Below, piece after piece: positions 37,397 to 47,276 of a DNA stretch of 64,000 nt. The stretch spans positions 62,001 through 126,000 of the forward strand of contig CALGAW010000022.1 of assembly GCA_937959115.1 (NCBI GenBank), in the 5' to 3' direction. The number at the start of each line of letters is the position of its first letter. Position 1 is the stretch's first letter. The translations under genes were made by a program, and so were the position numbers. This stretch comes from an uncultured Saprospiraceae bacterium (GTDB taxonomy: Bacteria > Bacteroidota > Bacteroidia > Chitinophagales > Saprospiraceae). A model generated the notes under the pieces. It did not search any database. It saw only the letters and a program-made list of their open reading frames with translations, and was not told the DNA's origin.

Positions 37397-37831
37397 TTAT
37401 TCAGCTACTGGCAACCACGTTTGTTGTCTTCCAAGTAAGGAGAACCCCATAAAACCTCTTACGATTAGGTTTTCACCATCTCTCCAAAGTTTACAACTAT
37501 AGACTTTTCCACTTTCAGGATCAATGATTTCTCCACCATTGTACTCATCATCATCCCAAGAAAGTCCAGTGATTACTTCCATTCCCCAGATTTTTTGGTC
37601 TTTTCTGTGGTCTTTACAGGCTGTACATAAATCATCTACATGCTCTGCTCTTAATAATTTAGTGACCTTGCCATAGATTTTGCCATCTTTCTCATATATT
37701 TCTACATAAGACTTTTCTTCACCTGTCTCGTCATCAATTGTTTTCCATACACCAACAACTGCATCCTGGCCAAAAGCCATGGAAGAAAATAAAAACGTGG
37801 CGATAATACTTAGTAAGACTATTTTTTTCAT
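37397..37831 (-). CDS. DUF2147 family secreted protein
   Basis: 144 residues with a signal peptide (VLLSIIATFLFSSMAFGQD). It matches DUF2147, a lipocalin-like small beta-barrel family: VGVWKTIDDETGEEKSYVEIY at the start, KIYGKVTKL, then the conserved GNP-like GLSWDDDEYNGGEIIDPESG and VRGFMGFSLLGRQQTW. A CTAC pair sits near residue 70. Family function is unknown; a small hydrophobic ligand is plausible. Its own terminator separates it from the SprB gene. Confidence 0.88.
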   Translation of the reverse strand: MKKIVLLSIIATFLFSSMAFGQDAVVGVWKTIDDETGEEKSYVEIYEKDGKIYGKVTKLLRAEHVDDLCTACKDHRKDQKIWGMEVITGLSWDDDEYNGGEIIDPESGKVYSCKLWRDGENLIVRGFMGFSLLGRQQTWLPVAE

Positions 37832-37990
37832 GATTTGAATATTACATTTTTAATGAATAAGTTGAAATGCACTCAGCATAAACCAAACACCGTTCCAAAC
37901 TAATAGGTTTTTCTAATAAAATAGGTTCAATTGAAAATTCTACATTTAATTTATCTTAAAATTAATCAATATTTAATGATTTTAATGCCT

Positions 37991-37998
37991 TAAATTTG
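37991..37998 (+). promoter_or_regulatory. -7 promoter element of kbl
   Basis: TAAATTTG fits TAnnTTTG and is followed by C. It lies 21 bases before the ATG at 38020. The upstream -33 is weak (TTTA with a 15-nt spacer). Confidence 0.5.
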
Positions 37999-38019
37999 CA
38001 AAACCTAAAATTTGAGAAC

Positions 38020-39216
38020 ATGTATGATCAATTAAAAGAGCGCCTTATTGAGGAAATTACCGAAATCAAGAATTCTGGTTTATACAAATCAGAACGCGTC
38101 ATTACTTCCGAGCAAGGAGCAGACATCAGCCTAAACTCCGGAGATGACGTTGTTAATTTCTGTGCAAACAACTATCTGGGACTGTCTTCCCACCCACTTC
38201 TTTTAGAAGCAGCAAAAAACACCATCGATACACACGGATATGGCATGAGTTCAGTCCGATTTATTTGTGGAACACAGGACATTCATAAACAACTAGAACA
38301 AAAAATATCAGATTTTCTGGGAACAGAAGACACCATCTTATATGCAGCAGCCTTCGATGCCAATGGTGGGCTGTTTGAACCCCTGTTTCATAAGGAAGAC
38401 GCGATCATCTCAGATGCACTGAATCACGCATCTATCATTGATGGGGTGCGGCTTTGCAAGGCTGCAAGGTATCGATATAAGACCAACGATATGGAAGACC
38501 TTGAGGCGAAATTGATTGAAGCACAGGCTCAGCGAAATCGAATCATTGTGACAGACGGTGTTTTCTCTATGGACGGAACGATTGCTCAATTGGATAAGAT
38601 TTGTGCCTTAGCGGATAAATATGACGCTGTGGTCATGGTGGATGAGTGCCACTCTACAGGCTTCGTAGGAAAAACAGGCCGAGGAACACACGAGCACTGT
38701 GGTGTAATGGGCCGTGTTGACATCATTACTGGAACACTCGGCAAAGCGCTCGGAGGGGCCAGTGGCGGGTTTACAAGCGGTAGAAAAGAAATAATAGAGA
38801 TGTTGCGTCAACGGTCTCGACCATACCTGTTTTCCAATACCGTAGCGCCTTCTATTGTTGGCGCATCGATCAAAGCCATCGAATTACTAGAAAGTAGCAC
38901 TGCTTTGCGGGATAAGCTTGAAGAAAACACCCTGTACTTCAGAGCAAAAATGACGGAAGCAGGATTTGATATCAAGCCTGGTGAACATGCAATCGTACCA
39001 ATCATGCTCTACGAAGCAGAATTGGCTCAAAAAATGGCTAAAGACTTGTTGGCAGAGGGAATATATGTCATCGGATTTTTCTTCCCTGTCGTACCTAGAG
39101 AGCAAGCAAGAATCAGAGTACAGCTTTCTGCTGCTCACGATAGAAAACATTTGGACAAGGCAATTGCCGCATTTACCAAAGTCGGTAAAACACTTGGAGT
39201 ACTGAAACACACTTAA
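38020..39216 (+). CDS. kbl: Glycine C-acetyltransferase (2-amino-3-ketobutyrate CoA ligase)
   Basis: I start at ATG 38020 (398 residues, the same length as E. coli Kbl). A TTG 24 bases upstream lies inside the promoter -7 element. PLP-dependent alpha-oxoamine synthase fold: [33 protein letters not shown]-type [10 protein letters not shown], and the PLP lysine Lys242 in GTLGKALGG. It converts 2-amino-3-ketobutyrate and CoA to glycine and acetyl-CoA in threonine breakdown. Threonine dehydrogenase (tdh), the usual partner, is not adjacent. The stop codon shares its last base with the next gene's ATG (TAATG). Confidence 0.93.
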   Translation: MYDQLKERLIEEITEIKNSGLYKSERVITSEQGADISLNSGDDVVNFCANNYLGLSSHPLLLEAAKNTIDTHGYGMSSVRFICGTQDIHKQLEQKISDFLGTEDTILYAAAFDANGGLFEPLFHKEDAIISDALNHASIIDGVRLCKAARYRYKTNDMEDLEAKLIEAQAQRNRIIVTDGVFSMDGTIAQLDKICALADKYDAVVMVDECHSTGFVGKTGRGTHEHCGVMGRVDIITGTLGKALGGASGGFTSGRKEIIEMLRQRSRPYLFSNTVAPSIVGASIKAIELLESSTALRDKLEENTLYFRAKMTEAGFDIKPGEHAIVPIMLYEAELAQKMAKDLLAEGIYVIGFFFPVVPREQARIRVQLSAAHDRKHLDKAIAAFTKVGKTLGVLKHT

Positions 39217-40523
39217 TGGCCAACAAGAATCAGAAGGAAATATTGAAAAAACTAGGCATCCAGGAATTGAATGCCATGCAAGAAGAATCAAAAGTTGCTA
39301 TTGAATCGTCCAATGAAGTGATGGTTTTGTCTCCAACAGGAACAGGTAAAACACTTGCGTTCTTATTGCCGATTGTATCGGAATTGAAGCCGGAAATCAA
39401 AGAAGTTCAAGCCTTAATTGTAACACCTACCCGCGAACTTGCAATTCAAATCGAACAAGTGATCAGGAATATGGGATCTGGCTTCAAGGCCAACGCTGTA
39501 TACGGTGGACGGTTGATGTCGAAAGACAAAATAGAGTTGAATACCCCACCTGCAATATTGGTGGGAACACCAGGGAGGGTATTGGATCATTTAGAACGAG
39601 GAACCGTAGCCACTAATTACATCTACACACTTGTCTTAGATGAGTTTGATAAGTCTCTGGAGATTGGTTTCTTGGAAGAAATGGAGAAGATATTAGCATT
39701 AATATCACCTACAAAAAAGGTATTGACTTCAGCAACAAATGGTGTTCAAGTACCACCGTTTGTTGAGTTTAAACATCCATTGACTGTTAATTTTTTGGAC
39801 GAATGGTCGACTGATTTAACGATTAAGGCCATTGTTTCACCAGAAAAAGATAAGCTAGAAACCCTTCAAAAAGCCTTGCGGCACCTAGGAAACGTGCCAG
39901 GTGTCGTCTTTTTAAATTTTAAAGATTCGATTAAACGGGTAAGCGATTACTTGACGCAGGAAGGGATATCACATGGCTGTTTTTATGGTGGTTTAGAGCA
40001 GAGAGAGCGAGAACGTGCTTTGATCAAATTTCGAAATGGGACGCACCAGTTGTTGCTTGCAACGGATTTGGCGGCGCGCGGGATAGACATTTCAGAAATC
40101 AAGTTTATCATTCATTACCATTTGCCGTTTCGGGCAGAAGAGTTTACTCATCGTAATGGTAGAACGGCTAGAATGCACAAGGCGGGTTCAGCATTTGTAT
40201 TGCACTGGGTAGATGACGAGCTGCCTGATTTCATCGAGGAACTAAAACTGGAAGAAGAAGTACTTAGTGAGGGTGAAGACCTAAGAGCCTCTGACTGGGC
40301 CACGCTGTTTATTTCTGGTGGCCGAAAAGACAAAATCTCAAAAGGGGACATCGCTGGTTTGTTTTACAAGGATGGCGGATTAGAGAAAGACGGTCTCGGC
40401 ATGATTGAATTGAAGCAAGATTGTGCCTTTGTTGCTGTAAAACGGTCTTCTGTTAATTTGTTGATTGACCGGTTTGATAATCATCGATTGAAAAAGAAAA
40501 AGGTCCGTGTAAAAGAGATATAG
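39216..40523 (+). CDS. DEAD-box-type RNA helicase with DEFD box and DbpA-like RNA-binding domain
   Basis: 435 residues. Motifs: Q motif GIQELNAMQEES, I SPTGTGKTLAF, Ia PTRELAIQ, GG/Ib YGGRLMSKDK and GTPGR, II LDEFDKSLE, III TSATNG, IV VVFLNFKDS, V ATDLAARGID, VI HRNGRTARM. Motif II is DEFD instead of DEAD and motif III is SATN, both seen in a Bacteroidota subgroup. The C-terminal about 70 residues (ISKGDIAGLFYKDGGLEKDGLG) resemble the DbpA RNA-binding domain, which recognises 23S hairpin 92. A ribosome-assembly role is plausible. Coupled translation with kbl by a TAATG overlap. Confidence 0.88.
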   Translation: MANKNQKEILKKLGIQELNAMQEESKVAIESSNEVMVLSPTGTGKTLAFLLPIVSELKPEIKEVQALIVTPTRELAIQIEQVIRNMGSGFKANAVYGGRLMSKDKIELNTPPAILVGTPGRVLDHLERGTVATNYIYTLVLDEFDKSLEIGFLEEMEKILALISPTKKVLTSATNGVQVPPFVEFKHPLTVNFLDEWSTDLTIKAIVSPEKDKLETLQKALRHLGNVPGVVFLNFKDSIKRVSDYLTQEGISHGCFYGGLEQRERERALIKFRNGTHQLLLATDLAARGIDISEIKFIIHYHLPFRAEEFTHRNGRTARMHKAGSAFVLHWVDDELPDFIEELKLEEEVLSEGEDLRASDWATLFISGGRKDKISKGDIAGLFYKDGGLEKDGLGMIELKQDCAFVAVKRSSVNLLIDRFDNHRLKKKKVRVKEI

Positions 40524-40547
40524 GTGCTTGGTGTGTCGGGACGTGTT

Positions 40548-40575
40548 GTAAGGGCGAATTACAATTCACCCTTAC
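40548..40575. terminator. Hairpin between convergent genes
   Basis: GTAAGGG and GAATT pair with AATTC and CCCTTAC around a 2-base loop with one C/A mismatch. No T-run follows on either strand, so it is a weak terminator candidate for the helicase (+) and membrane protein (-). Confidence 0.45.
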
Positions 40576-40590
40576 CAATCGCCACATATC

Positions 40591-40902
40591 CTATAGCACC
40601 GCAGTTTGAGATATAAGATAGATGATTCCCATAATGCCAATCGAATTGACAAGTGGGATAAATAGAAACCAGGGAGAAAGCGGTTCAAACTCTTTCTCAT
40701 TAAACTCAAGTAAATCGAATAAGGTGTAAAACAATCCCATTATTGTAATCACGATAGAGAATACAAGGGAGCTGCCTACCACTCCATCCATTAGCGGAGA
40801 GTAAGATCCCGAAAATTTAATTACAAAAATCAAGTTTAGCCCTACGAGTAGCATGCTAAACAATAGCAGTCGTTTGAAAATTAGCTGTATCGTATTCATC
40901 AC
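40591..40902 (-). CDS. Small integral membrane protein, unknown function
   Basis: 103 residues with three predicted membrane helices: about 10-30 (RLLLFSMLLVGLNLIFVI), 40-62 (VVGSSLVFSIVITIMGLFY) and 78-98 (WFLFIPLVNSIGIMGIIYLI). A charged loop (LEFNEKEFEPLSP) separates the last two. Not recognised. The upstream 536 bases hold no other gene. Confidence 0.65.
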   Translation of the reverse strand: MMNTIQLIFKRLLLFSMLLVGLNLIFVIKFSGSYSPLMDGVVGSSLVFSIVITIMGLFYTLFDLLEFNEKEFEPLSPWFLFIPLVNSIGIMGIIYLISQTAVL

Positions 40903-41438
40903 ATTTCTTTAAACCTCAACAATAATAAGTCATACCGGCCCATTCGAACCAGTCTAATACGTGTTACCCTTTTTTGGCTATTCGATCTATGCGCATAGCT
41001 CGGAATAGGACATAAGTTGGTCACAGTGCTTGGAAACCCAAGCCTTTCAGCCTTTTTTTAATAATTTTGTTTTTGCGGACGTTTCAGTCAGTCTCAATCT
41101 AGTGGTCGGTTTTTAACCACGGCCATGTTCTATTGGGGATTGGCTCAGAAGATTTCAAATTTGTAGATTAGAATAGTACAACGGGTTAAGTTGTGGATTT
41201 AGGAGTTTAGCTTTTATGTTTCTATTACAAAATTTTGTTTTTAGACAGTTATTAATCTTCAGATTCTTGTAAAATAATAAATAAACTGGCTCAAATCAGA
41301 AATTTATTATTTTATCATTACTTATATAACGCAATATTTTGAAAAAAAGTTCGTTGATACCTGTTTTTTTAAGTAATTTAACTTATCAAAAATCAATTTA
41401 CTAAGTTCCCTGATATTCAGCCATTTAAATAGGACATT
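40903..41438. other. Long intergenic region between divergent genes
   Basis: 536 bases without a convincing ORF. Visible features: a 12-bp palindrome CTATGCGCATAG at 40987-40998; a hairpin GCTTGG-AAAC-CCAAGC at 41028-41043 followed after 9 bases by T7; and a TAATTTTG (-7-like) at 41062-41069 without a -33. A small RNA is possible but unsupported by homology. Confidence 0.45.
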
Positions 41439-42320
41439 ATGATGCAATTTAAACGCATTCTTGTATTATTTCTCATAATTTTAATTCCATTCCTCAGCTT
41501 TTCTCAGCACGTTGACAACAGAGCGGAAGATAAAACGCTTAAAATACTATCGTGGAATGTTTACCTGCTGCCATACTTTCTTAAAAGTAGTAGCAAAAAG
41601 GCAAACCGTGCCAGCCAGATCGTTGAGGAAATTAAAAAAAGAGATTATGACATTGTGGTGTTTCAAGAAGCGTTTAAGAAAAAACCACGCAATATCTTAA
41701 GCAAAGGACTTGAAGCGCTTTATCCGTATCAGTATGGCCCAGCCAATAAAAAAGCAATGACACTAAAGACCAATAGCGGCATCTTGGTGATTAGTAAAAC
41801 ACCATTGAAGTCTCTAGGCACTATACAGTTTTCTGATTGTACTGGGGTGGATTGCATGGCTAGGAAAGGCGCTTTTCTGCTAGAAGGGACACTAGGAAAC
41901 AATACCTTCCAGGTACTAGGAACTCATGCCAACAGCGGGAACGCCGCTGCAGAACGCCGAACGCAGTACAAAATGATGTATGATGAACTGCTAAAACCCA
42001 ATGAGAAGCCAGGTGTACCACAAATCGTAGTGGGTGATATGAATTGCCGAATGAGCAAGCAGGAACACTATACTAAAATGCTTGAGCTAATGGATGTAGA
42101 AGACACACCTCTCAATGGAACACGAAGAACCAGTAACGGGAAAAAAACAGCCATCATCGATTACATCTTTATTCGAAGAAATGGATGCGCGTCCATCAAA
42201 CAACAACACAAGGAGATTACTCAAATTGGACCAGAATGGAATCCAGATCCTCGTAAAGGGGAAAACAACTTGGGGTTGTCTGATCACTCCCCATTGGAAG
42301 TCTTTTATTCCTTTGAATAA
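41439..42320 (+). CDS. Secreted sphingomyelinase C-like endonuclease/exonuclease/phosphatase-fold hydrolase
   Basis: 293 residues (ATGATG at the start; the second ATG is equally possible). Signal peptide ILVLFLIILIPFLSFSQ. The EEP fold is complete: LKILSWNVYLLP, IVVFQEAF (metal Glu), GILVISKTPL, DCTGVDCMARKGAFL, LGTHANSG, VVGDMNCR, and LSDHSPLEVFYSF (catalytic His). The DCTGxDCxARKG segment and two Cys resemble bacterial neutral sphingomyelinases (SMase C). A role in phospholipid or sphingolipid hydrolysis is likely but the substrate is not proven. Confidence 0.85.
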   Translation: MMQFKRILVLFLIILIPFLSFSQHVDNRAEDKTLKILSWNVYLLPYFLKSSSKKANRASQIVEEIKKRDYDIVVFQEAFKKKPRNILSKGLEALYPYQYGPANKKAMTLKTNSGILVISKTPLKSLGTIQFSDCTGVDCMARKGAFLLEGTLGNNTFQVLGTHANSGNAAAERRTQYKMMYDELLKPNEKPGVPQIVVGDMNCRMSKQEHYTKMLELMDVEDTPLNGTRRTSNGKKTAIIDYIFIRRNGCASIKQQHKEITQIGPEWNPDPRKGENNLGLSDHSPLEVFYSFE

Positions 42321-42376
42321 CGGATCAATTGGTATTAGGAATAAGCATTTTCAACCTTAGATCAACACGGATCTTG

Positions 42377-42425
42377 CACAGATTAATTATTCCGTATGCA
42401 TTAAAATCTGTGGTGTCTATTTTTT
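42377..42425 (+). terminator. Possible terminator of the SMase-like gene
   Basis: CACAGATT pairs with AATCTGTG around a 20-base loop, with T6 starting 8 bases after the stem. The long loop and gap make this uncertain. Confidence 0.35.
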
Positions 42426-42429
42426 ATAC

Positions 42430-45400
42430 TTAAAACGACAAGCCACCTCTATAATTCAGCAAATTAGCTCGATGCAGATCAATTTGAAAGCCGATACGGT
42501 TTATAAAACCTCCGCGAAACTTGAAATCTTGAGATTGTAATAATGGAATGTATATGCCCAATGCCTCAAAAAGCTCAATGCCGATACCGAAATTCGCAAG
42601 GAATTTACCTTCTTGATCTGAGTCAAGCCCAGCTCCGTAATAGCCAAGATCAAGATAAGGCTTGATTGGAAGATTCGCTCCCTTAAATGGCAAATCACCT
42701 GTTATATTCAATGCAAAACCATAACTATTCGATTCTCCTAGACTATATCCAGTATTGGGTCCTGGATTATGGAACCCTCCTCCACGGTTTGTGTTTACCT
42801 GTCCACCACTAAACGGATTCTGGGAATCGATATTTCCTGGATTTCTATGTAAAAAATAATCACCATAGGAATAATCAGAATGAACTCCCGAAATTAAACT
42901 TATCGCAGTATTACCATCATCTGTTTTGATTTCTCGATCGTCTACCGCCCCAGCACCATAAAATCTTATATTGATTTTTCGGTTACGCTTATACACGTAG
43001 CTGTATTTTGCTTCTAAGTCCATCTTGAACCGCATAACTTCTCGAAACGTTGTAGAATACTTACCCATTTCAACTGATGGCGTAAAAGAGAATGGATTCA
43101 AGCCTTGTTTTCCTTTAACTGAGTATATGAGTTTAGGGTAATAATTAAAGGTATACTCTTGCCCTCCATATAGCCGATCATATGCCGTTGCTCCCGTTGA
43201 TGTGACTCCAATAGAGTCTCCAATTTCGGTTTGACCTTCTGACAAAATCACAATAGGAGCCTTTAATTCTATTGAATGCTGAGTTTTGCTTCTAGGTGTT
43301 GCTTTTTTTATTGTCAACTCTACCCTAGGGGTTACTCGATAATATTTTTCGTACAAATCAAAAAGTAAATCTTCATTTATTGCGTGATAGATCGATCGTT
43401 CACCATAATGAAACGTCTTCAGACCCAAGCCCACCGTCGCCCGATCCAAGAAACCACTCCTTGGATAACTGTGGAACTCGAAATCAGCCATTCCCGTCAC
43501 ATCCTGCGATTTAAAACCGTACATTGGTGCTAGGTGATACTCAAATCGGTTGCCGGGTATATTCTTGTTGTGGAAAGACAGTCCAGCCATAAACCCATCA
43601 TAGTGATTGTAACCAAGCAGTGGTAAGTAATGAAGCACTGAATTCTTAGGATTTTCAAGGCTTGACAAAAGGTTTAGCTTTATGTTTCGCTTCTGTCCAT
43701 TGTTTTTCCGATTGACTTCTGGGATCACTTCAATCGCATCAAGTTTCACCTCATCATAATCACCAGTAGGCATTGGAAGCTCCTTTACGGTTTCTGTGCC
43801 CTCATACCATTGCGTATTGGTGATTTCTCCATCCTTCAAGGTAGAGATAGAATACGGTCCTGCCACATTACCCAAATTGGTAACTTTTAACTTGCCACCA
43901 GTCTTTTTCAACTGATAGTCAATTGGTTGCTCTCCTTTTTGTCCTAAGACACCGTCAAAAAACCAAGACAAGTCTTTTCCAGAAACGCGTTCTGCCACTT
44001 CTTTGAAATCTTCTGGATATGGATGTTTGAATTTCCATTCATTATAATAGGTTTGCATGAGCTTGTCCATGGTCTCTACACCTAGATAAGCCTCGAGATA
44101 AGACAACGCACCAGCTGGACGCATATAGCCCGAAAGGTAATAGTTGACTGGAGTCAGATCTTGAGACGGTGTTTCTATGGCTTGTGCCATGTTTTGTCTG
44201 GCGTAGTACTGATATCCAAAATGTCCGAGCTCGGTGCCTTCTGCATTGAGCATTTTTACAAGCCATTCAGGCAATACATAATCCAGTTCATCCCGTTGAT
44301 TGTAATATTTTTTATTGTAGAGCCCTTCGTAATACGAATTCATTCCTTCATCCATCCAAGGGTGTGTCCGCTCATCAGAAGCCAGAATGCCATAAAACCA
44401 ATTGTGGCCGACCTCGTGTGTGATTACAATATCCAAGGCATGCGCATCTCCAGATTTACCAATGACTGTAATCATTGGGTATTCCATTCCTGCTCCTGCA
44501 CTTAGTGCACTTTGTACAGCCGTTGCGTGTGGATATGGGTATTCACCAACCTTTTCTGAGTAAAACTTCACGGATCGATTCACATATTCAATCGCATCTT
44601 TCCAAAGATTAGCTTCTTGATCGGTAAACATAATCCAGGTATCTACAGACTTTCCTGAGTTAAGCGTTACTTGATCCTTGAGGACGTGAAATCGCTTATC
44701 AGCAAACCAAGCGAAGTCGTGTACATTGTCTGCTGTATATCTTATTGTTTTAGTTTCTGTGTCGGACTCTGGAAAGGCTGCTTTCTGGTTGACACCATCA
44801 AAGTTAATCGCCTTGGTTTCTCTTACCTTATTTGCTAGGAACTCGATTTCTGATTCTGTTTGGAGTGCTCCGGTAGCGCCTACAACATAGTTCTTCGGCA
44901 AGGTGATCGAAACATCGAAGCCACCAAATTCTGAGTAGAATTCTCCTTGGTCGAGATACGGCATTGGGTGCCATCCTTTATGGTCATAAACTGCTGGCTT
45001 AGGGTACCACTGAGTGAGTTGGTAAGATTGCCCGACCCGACCTAGTCTGGAAACAGATTTCGGTATTTTTACGATAAACGGTGTTCTGATTTTTATCGTA
45101 GTGTTTGGCTTTAGCGGTTTTGGGAGATTCAGAATAGCAATATCCTTGTTTTCGCTGTCTAATTCATGAGTGGATATTTTTCCATCTACGACAAACTCGA
45201 GTCCATAGATTTTGCCACGGTTTTGCTCATTAGAAAAATAAAATTTGGAGCTACCCGCTTCTATTTTCTGTTGACCAAAAGCTGATTTTGAATTAATGTA
45301 CGCGTTCGGCCATAAATGGAAATAGATGAACGTTAACTCATCGTTAGAGTTGTTTGTATAGTCGATTTCAATAGAACCTTCTAATAAGTTGTCAACATCA

Positions 45401-45528
45401 TTTAATGTCACATTTATCGAAGAAAAGGTCTCCTGCTGGAAATAAGAATTGTCCTGTCCAGTCAAGGTTTGCGGTAAAATGTTACTTATACAAAAAAGAT
45501 AGGATAAGTATAGGAGTGAATGTTTCAT
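42430..45528 (-). CDS. M1 family zinc metallopeptidase with C-terminal barrel-like region
   Basis: 1032 residues with a signal peptide. The first about 580 residues are an M1 aminopeptidase: GAGMEYPMI corresponds to the exopeptidase GxMEN motif, and the zinc site is His371, Glu372, His375 (HEVGHNW) with Glu394 (MDEGMN), the canonical HExxH-18-E spacing. Residues about 600-1032 are rich in aromatic strand segments (HYDGFMAGLSFHN, YSYVYKRNRKINIRFYGAG, GLTFNIG-like) and end in Phe, as outer-membrane barrels do. This suggests a peptidase displayed on an OM anchor. The usual M1 length is 550-900, so the extra domain is notable but seen in Bacteroidota. Confidence 0.87.
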   Translation of the reverse strand: MKHSLLYLSYLFCISNILPQTLTGQDNSYFQQETFSSINVTLNDVDNLLEGSIEIDYTNNSNDELTFIYFHLWPNAYINSKSAFGQQKIEAGSSKFYFSNEQNRGKIYGLEFVVDGKISTHELDSENKDIAILNLPKPLKPNTTIKIRTPFIVKIPKSVSRLGRVGQSYQLTQWYPKPAVYDHKGWHPMPYLDQGEFYSEFGGFDVSITLPKNYVVGATGALQTESEIEFLANKVRETKAINFDGVNQKAAFPESDTETKTIRYTADNVHDFAWFADKRFHVLKDQVTLNSGKSVDTWIMFTDQEANLWKDAIEYVNRSVKFYSEKVGEYPYPHATAVQSALSAGAGMEYPMITVIGKSGDAHALDIVITHEVGHNWFYGILASDERTHPWMDEGMNSYYEGLYNKKYYNQRDELDYVLPEWLVKMLNAEGTELGHFGYQYYARQNMAQAIETPSQDLTPVNYYLSGYMRPAGALSYLEAYLGVETMDKLMQTYYNEWKFKHPYPEDFKEVAERVSGKDLSWFFDGVLGQKGEQPIDYQLKKTGGKLKVTNLGNVAGPYSISTLKDGEITNTQWYEGTETVKELPMPTGDYDEVKLDAIEVIPEVNRKNNGQKRNIKLNLLSSLENPKNSVLHYLPLLGYNHYDGFMAGLSFHNKNIPGNRFEYHLAPMYGFKSQDVTGMADFEFHSYPRSGFLDRATVGLGLKTFHYGERSIYHAINEDLLFDLYEKYYRVTPRVELTIKKATPRSKTQHSIELKAPIVILSEGQTEIGDSIGVTSTGATAYDRLYGGQEYTFNYYPKLIYSVKGKQGLNPFSFTPSVEMGKYSTTFREVMRFKMDLEAKYSYVYKRNRKINIRFYGAGAVDDREIKTDDGNTAISLISGVHSDYSYGDYFLHRNPGNIDSQNPFSGGQVNTNRGGGFHNPGPNTGYSLGESNSYGFALNITGDLPFKGANLPIKPYLDLGYYGAGLDSDQEGKFLANFGIGIELFEALGIYIPLLQSQDFKFRGGFINRIGFQIDLHRANLLNYRGGLSF

Positions 45529-45824
45529 GTTACAGTTGAAAATAGATACAAAAGTTGTTTACTAAATAATACGTTTAGACTAAACATGTTAGTACGTATG
45601 TTTTGAAGATAAGTTTTATTTTTATTAAAAAAATCTGTGCTGCCAAAGTTAATTTGTTTTATTCTTTTTTTAGCAAATTTTATTACCTAAACATGGCCTA
45701 CAAAGTGCAAGAATGTCTATTTGTTTAATACGTTTTGAACTTAAACTGTCACTAAAAATTTAATTTTCCTAGTTAGTGCGGGTGATTCTTTATTATATTT
45801 ATAAGGCTTAAACCCCCTAAAGGT

Positions 45825-47216
45825 ATGAAAACTAATTTTGATAGTAATAATATCTTAACGATCGCGAAACAATTTGAACAATCGTTAATTATTAATCAGG
45901 CTATGTTTATTGATAGTAATAAACTGGAAGATCTAGTCTATCATTATCTTGATAAAAATGAATTGGAACTTGCTAATAAAGCTTGCGAATCAGGGCTTCA
46001 CTTCTATCAATATTCCAGTCAATTTTATCGTCTAAAAGCTATAATCTTAGCAGAAGAAGAATCTTATGACAAGGCCTTAACATTTGCTGATAAAGCTGCC
46101 CAGATGGAAGGTGACTTGCCAGAGAACTATATTCTCAAAGCAGATATCCTTGTCCAAAGTAATCAATTAGCTGAAGCTGAAGTTATTTTGAAGAAAGCAT
46201 TGGGTATTTTTGGTCCCAATTCAGAAGAATTACTATTCTGTAGGTTATCTATTTATGAAAAAAATGGAAAGTATTTTAAAGCATTCCTAATTTTAAAGGA
46301 ATACATACTCTCGGTTTCGTACAATGAACAACTTCTTGAGCGTGTTTATTTTTACACAGAATTAGCACAGTGCTACAAAGAATCAATTAAGCTTCATAAG
46401 TACATTACAGAAAATGATCCTTATTCACTACTAGGGTGGTATAACCTAGGAACATGTTACTTCAATTTGGAACGATTTGATTCAGCAGTTGAAGCTTATG
46501 AATTTGCTATGGTGGTGGATCCCTCATTTAAAATGGCCTACTTAGATTGTGCAGAGGCTTATTTTAAAGTCGGAATGTATGAAAAGTCGATCCAAATCTA
46601 TGAAGAGTATCTTGAAAATTTTGAATTAACCTCAGAGATAGCTGTCTGTCTAGGCGCCGCATTCAGCAAAATTGAGCATCACAAAAGTGCCTTTAAGTAT
46701 TATCTTGAAGCATTAAATCTTGATCCTCAAAATGATACCGCCCATCATCAATTATGCCTGTACTACATGGGGCAAAATATGTGGAAAACGGCTAAAGAAA
46801 GTTGCTTGCGCGCGATTGAATTAGAGGCGTCAGAATCTGACTATTATGCTTCCCTTGGTATGGTATACTTTCATCTAGATGAGATAGAGTTAGCAAAGAC
46901 TTCTCTTGAAAAAGCATGTGATTTAGCACCTGATGAATGTTGCAAGTGGATTCAATATGGAATCTTCTTACTTGAAATAAATTTACCGGAGTTTGCATTA
47001 GACATTATTGAGGAAGCTTACTTGTTTTGTCCACCAATAAAATTAAACTTTTGTAAAGCGGCATGTCTTTTTACACTAGGAAAAAGAAAAGAAGGATTTC
47101 TTGTGTTGAGAGAAGCTATGTCCCTAAATAAGGAGGATGCAGAACTTCTATATCAGTGTCAACCCTCTTTAAGGGAAGATACAGAAGTGATTCTTACAAT
47201 CCAAGAGTACAAATAG
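45825..47216 (+). CDS. Tetratricopeptide-repeat protein
   Basis: 463 residues, no signal peptide. About ten TPR-like helix pairs run from residue 40 to the end. The clearest are PYSLLGWYNLGTCYFNLERF (about 205), AYLDCAEAYFKVGMYEKSIQ and SDYYASLGMVYFHLDEIELA. TPRs mediate protein-protein contacts. The neighbours (M1 peptidase divergent, GH31 downstream) give no clear partner. Bacteroidota carry many cytoplasmic TPR proteins like this with no assigned role. Confidence 0.82.
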   Translation: MKTNFDSNNILTIAKQFEQSLIINQAMFIDSNKLEDLVYHYLDKNELELANKACESGLHFYQYSSQFYRLKAIILAEEESYDKALTFADKAAQMEGDLPENYILKADILVQSNQLAEAEVILKKALGIFGPNSEELLFCRLSIYEKNGKYFKAFLILKEYILSVSYNEQLLERVYFYTELAQCYKESIKLHKYITENDPYSLLGWYNLGTCYFNLERFDSAVEAYEFAMVVDPSFKMAYLDCAEAYFKVGMYEKSIQIYEEYLENFELTSEIAVCLGAAFSKIEHHKSAFKYYLEALNLDPQNDTAHHQLCLYYMGQNMWKTAKESCLRAIELEASESDYYASLGMVYFHLDEIELAKTSLEKACDLAPDECCKWIQYGIFLLEINLPEFALDIIEEAYLFCPPIKLNFCKAACLFTLGKRKEGFLVLREAMSLNKEDAELLYQCQPSLREDTEVILTIQEYK

Positions 47217-47243
47217 TCTATTTCATACAGAACATCTCTGATT

Positions 47244-47272
47244 TTGTAAATCAAATCGATTGATTAATTTTG
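47244..47272 (+). promoter_or_regulatory. Consensus promoter abutting the GH31 gene start
   Basis: TTTG ending at 47246, an 18-nt spacer, then TAATTTTG (47265-47272). Both elements fit the Bacteroidota consensus. The -7 element ends 4 bases before the ATG, so the transcript would be nearly leaderless. Confidence 0.5.
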
Positions 47273-47276
47273 TACC

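Noticed and set aside
37996-38019. Upstream TTG start for kbl
   Set aside because: It falls inside the TAAATTTG promoter element, and the ATG at 38020 gives exactly the family length.
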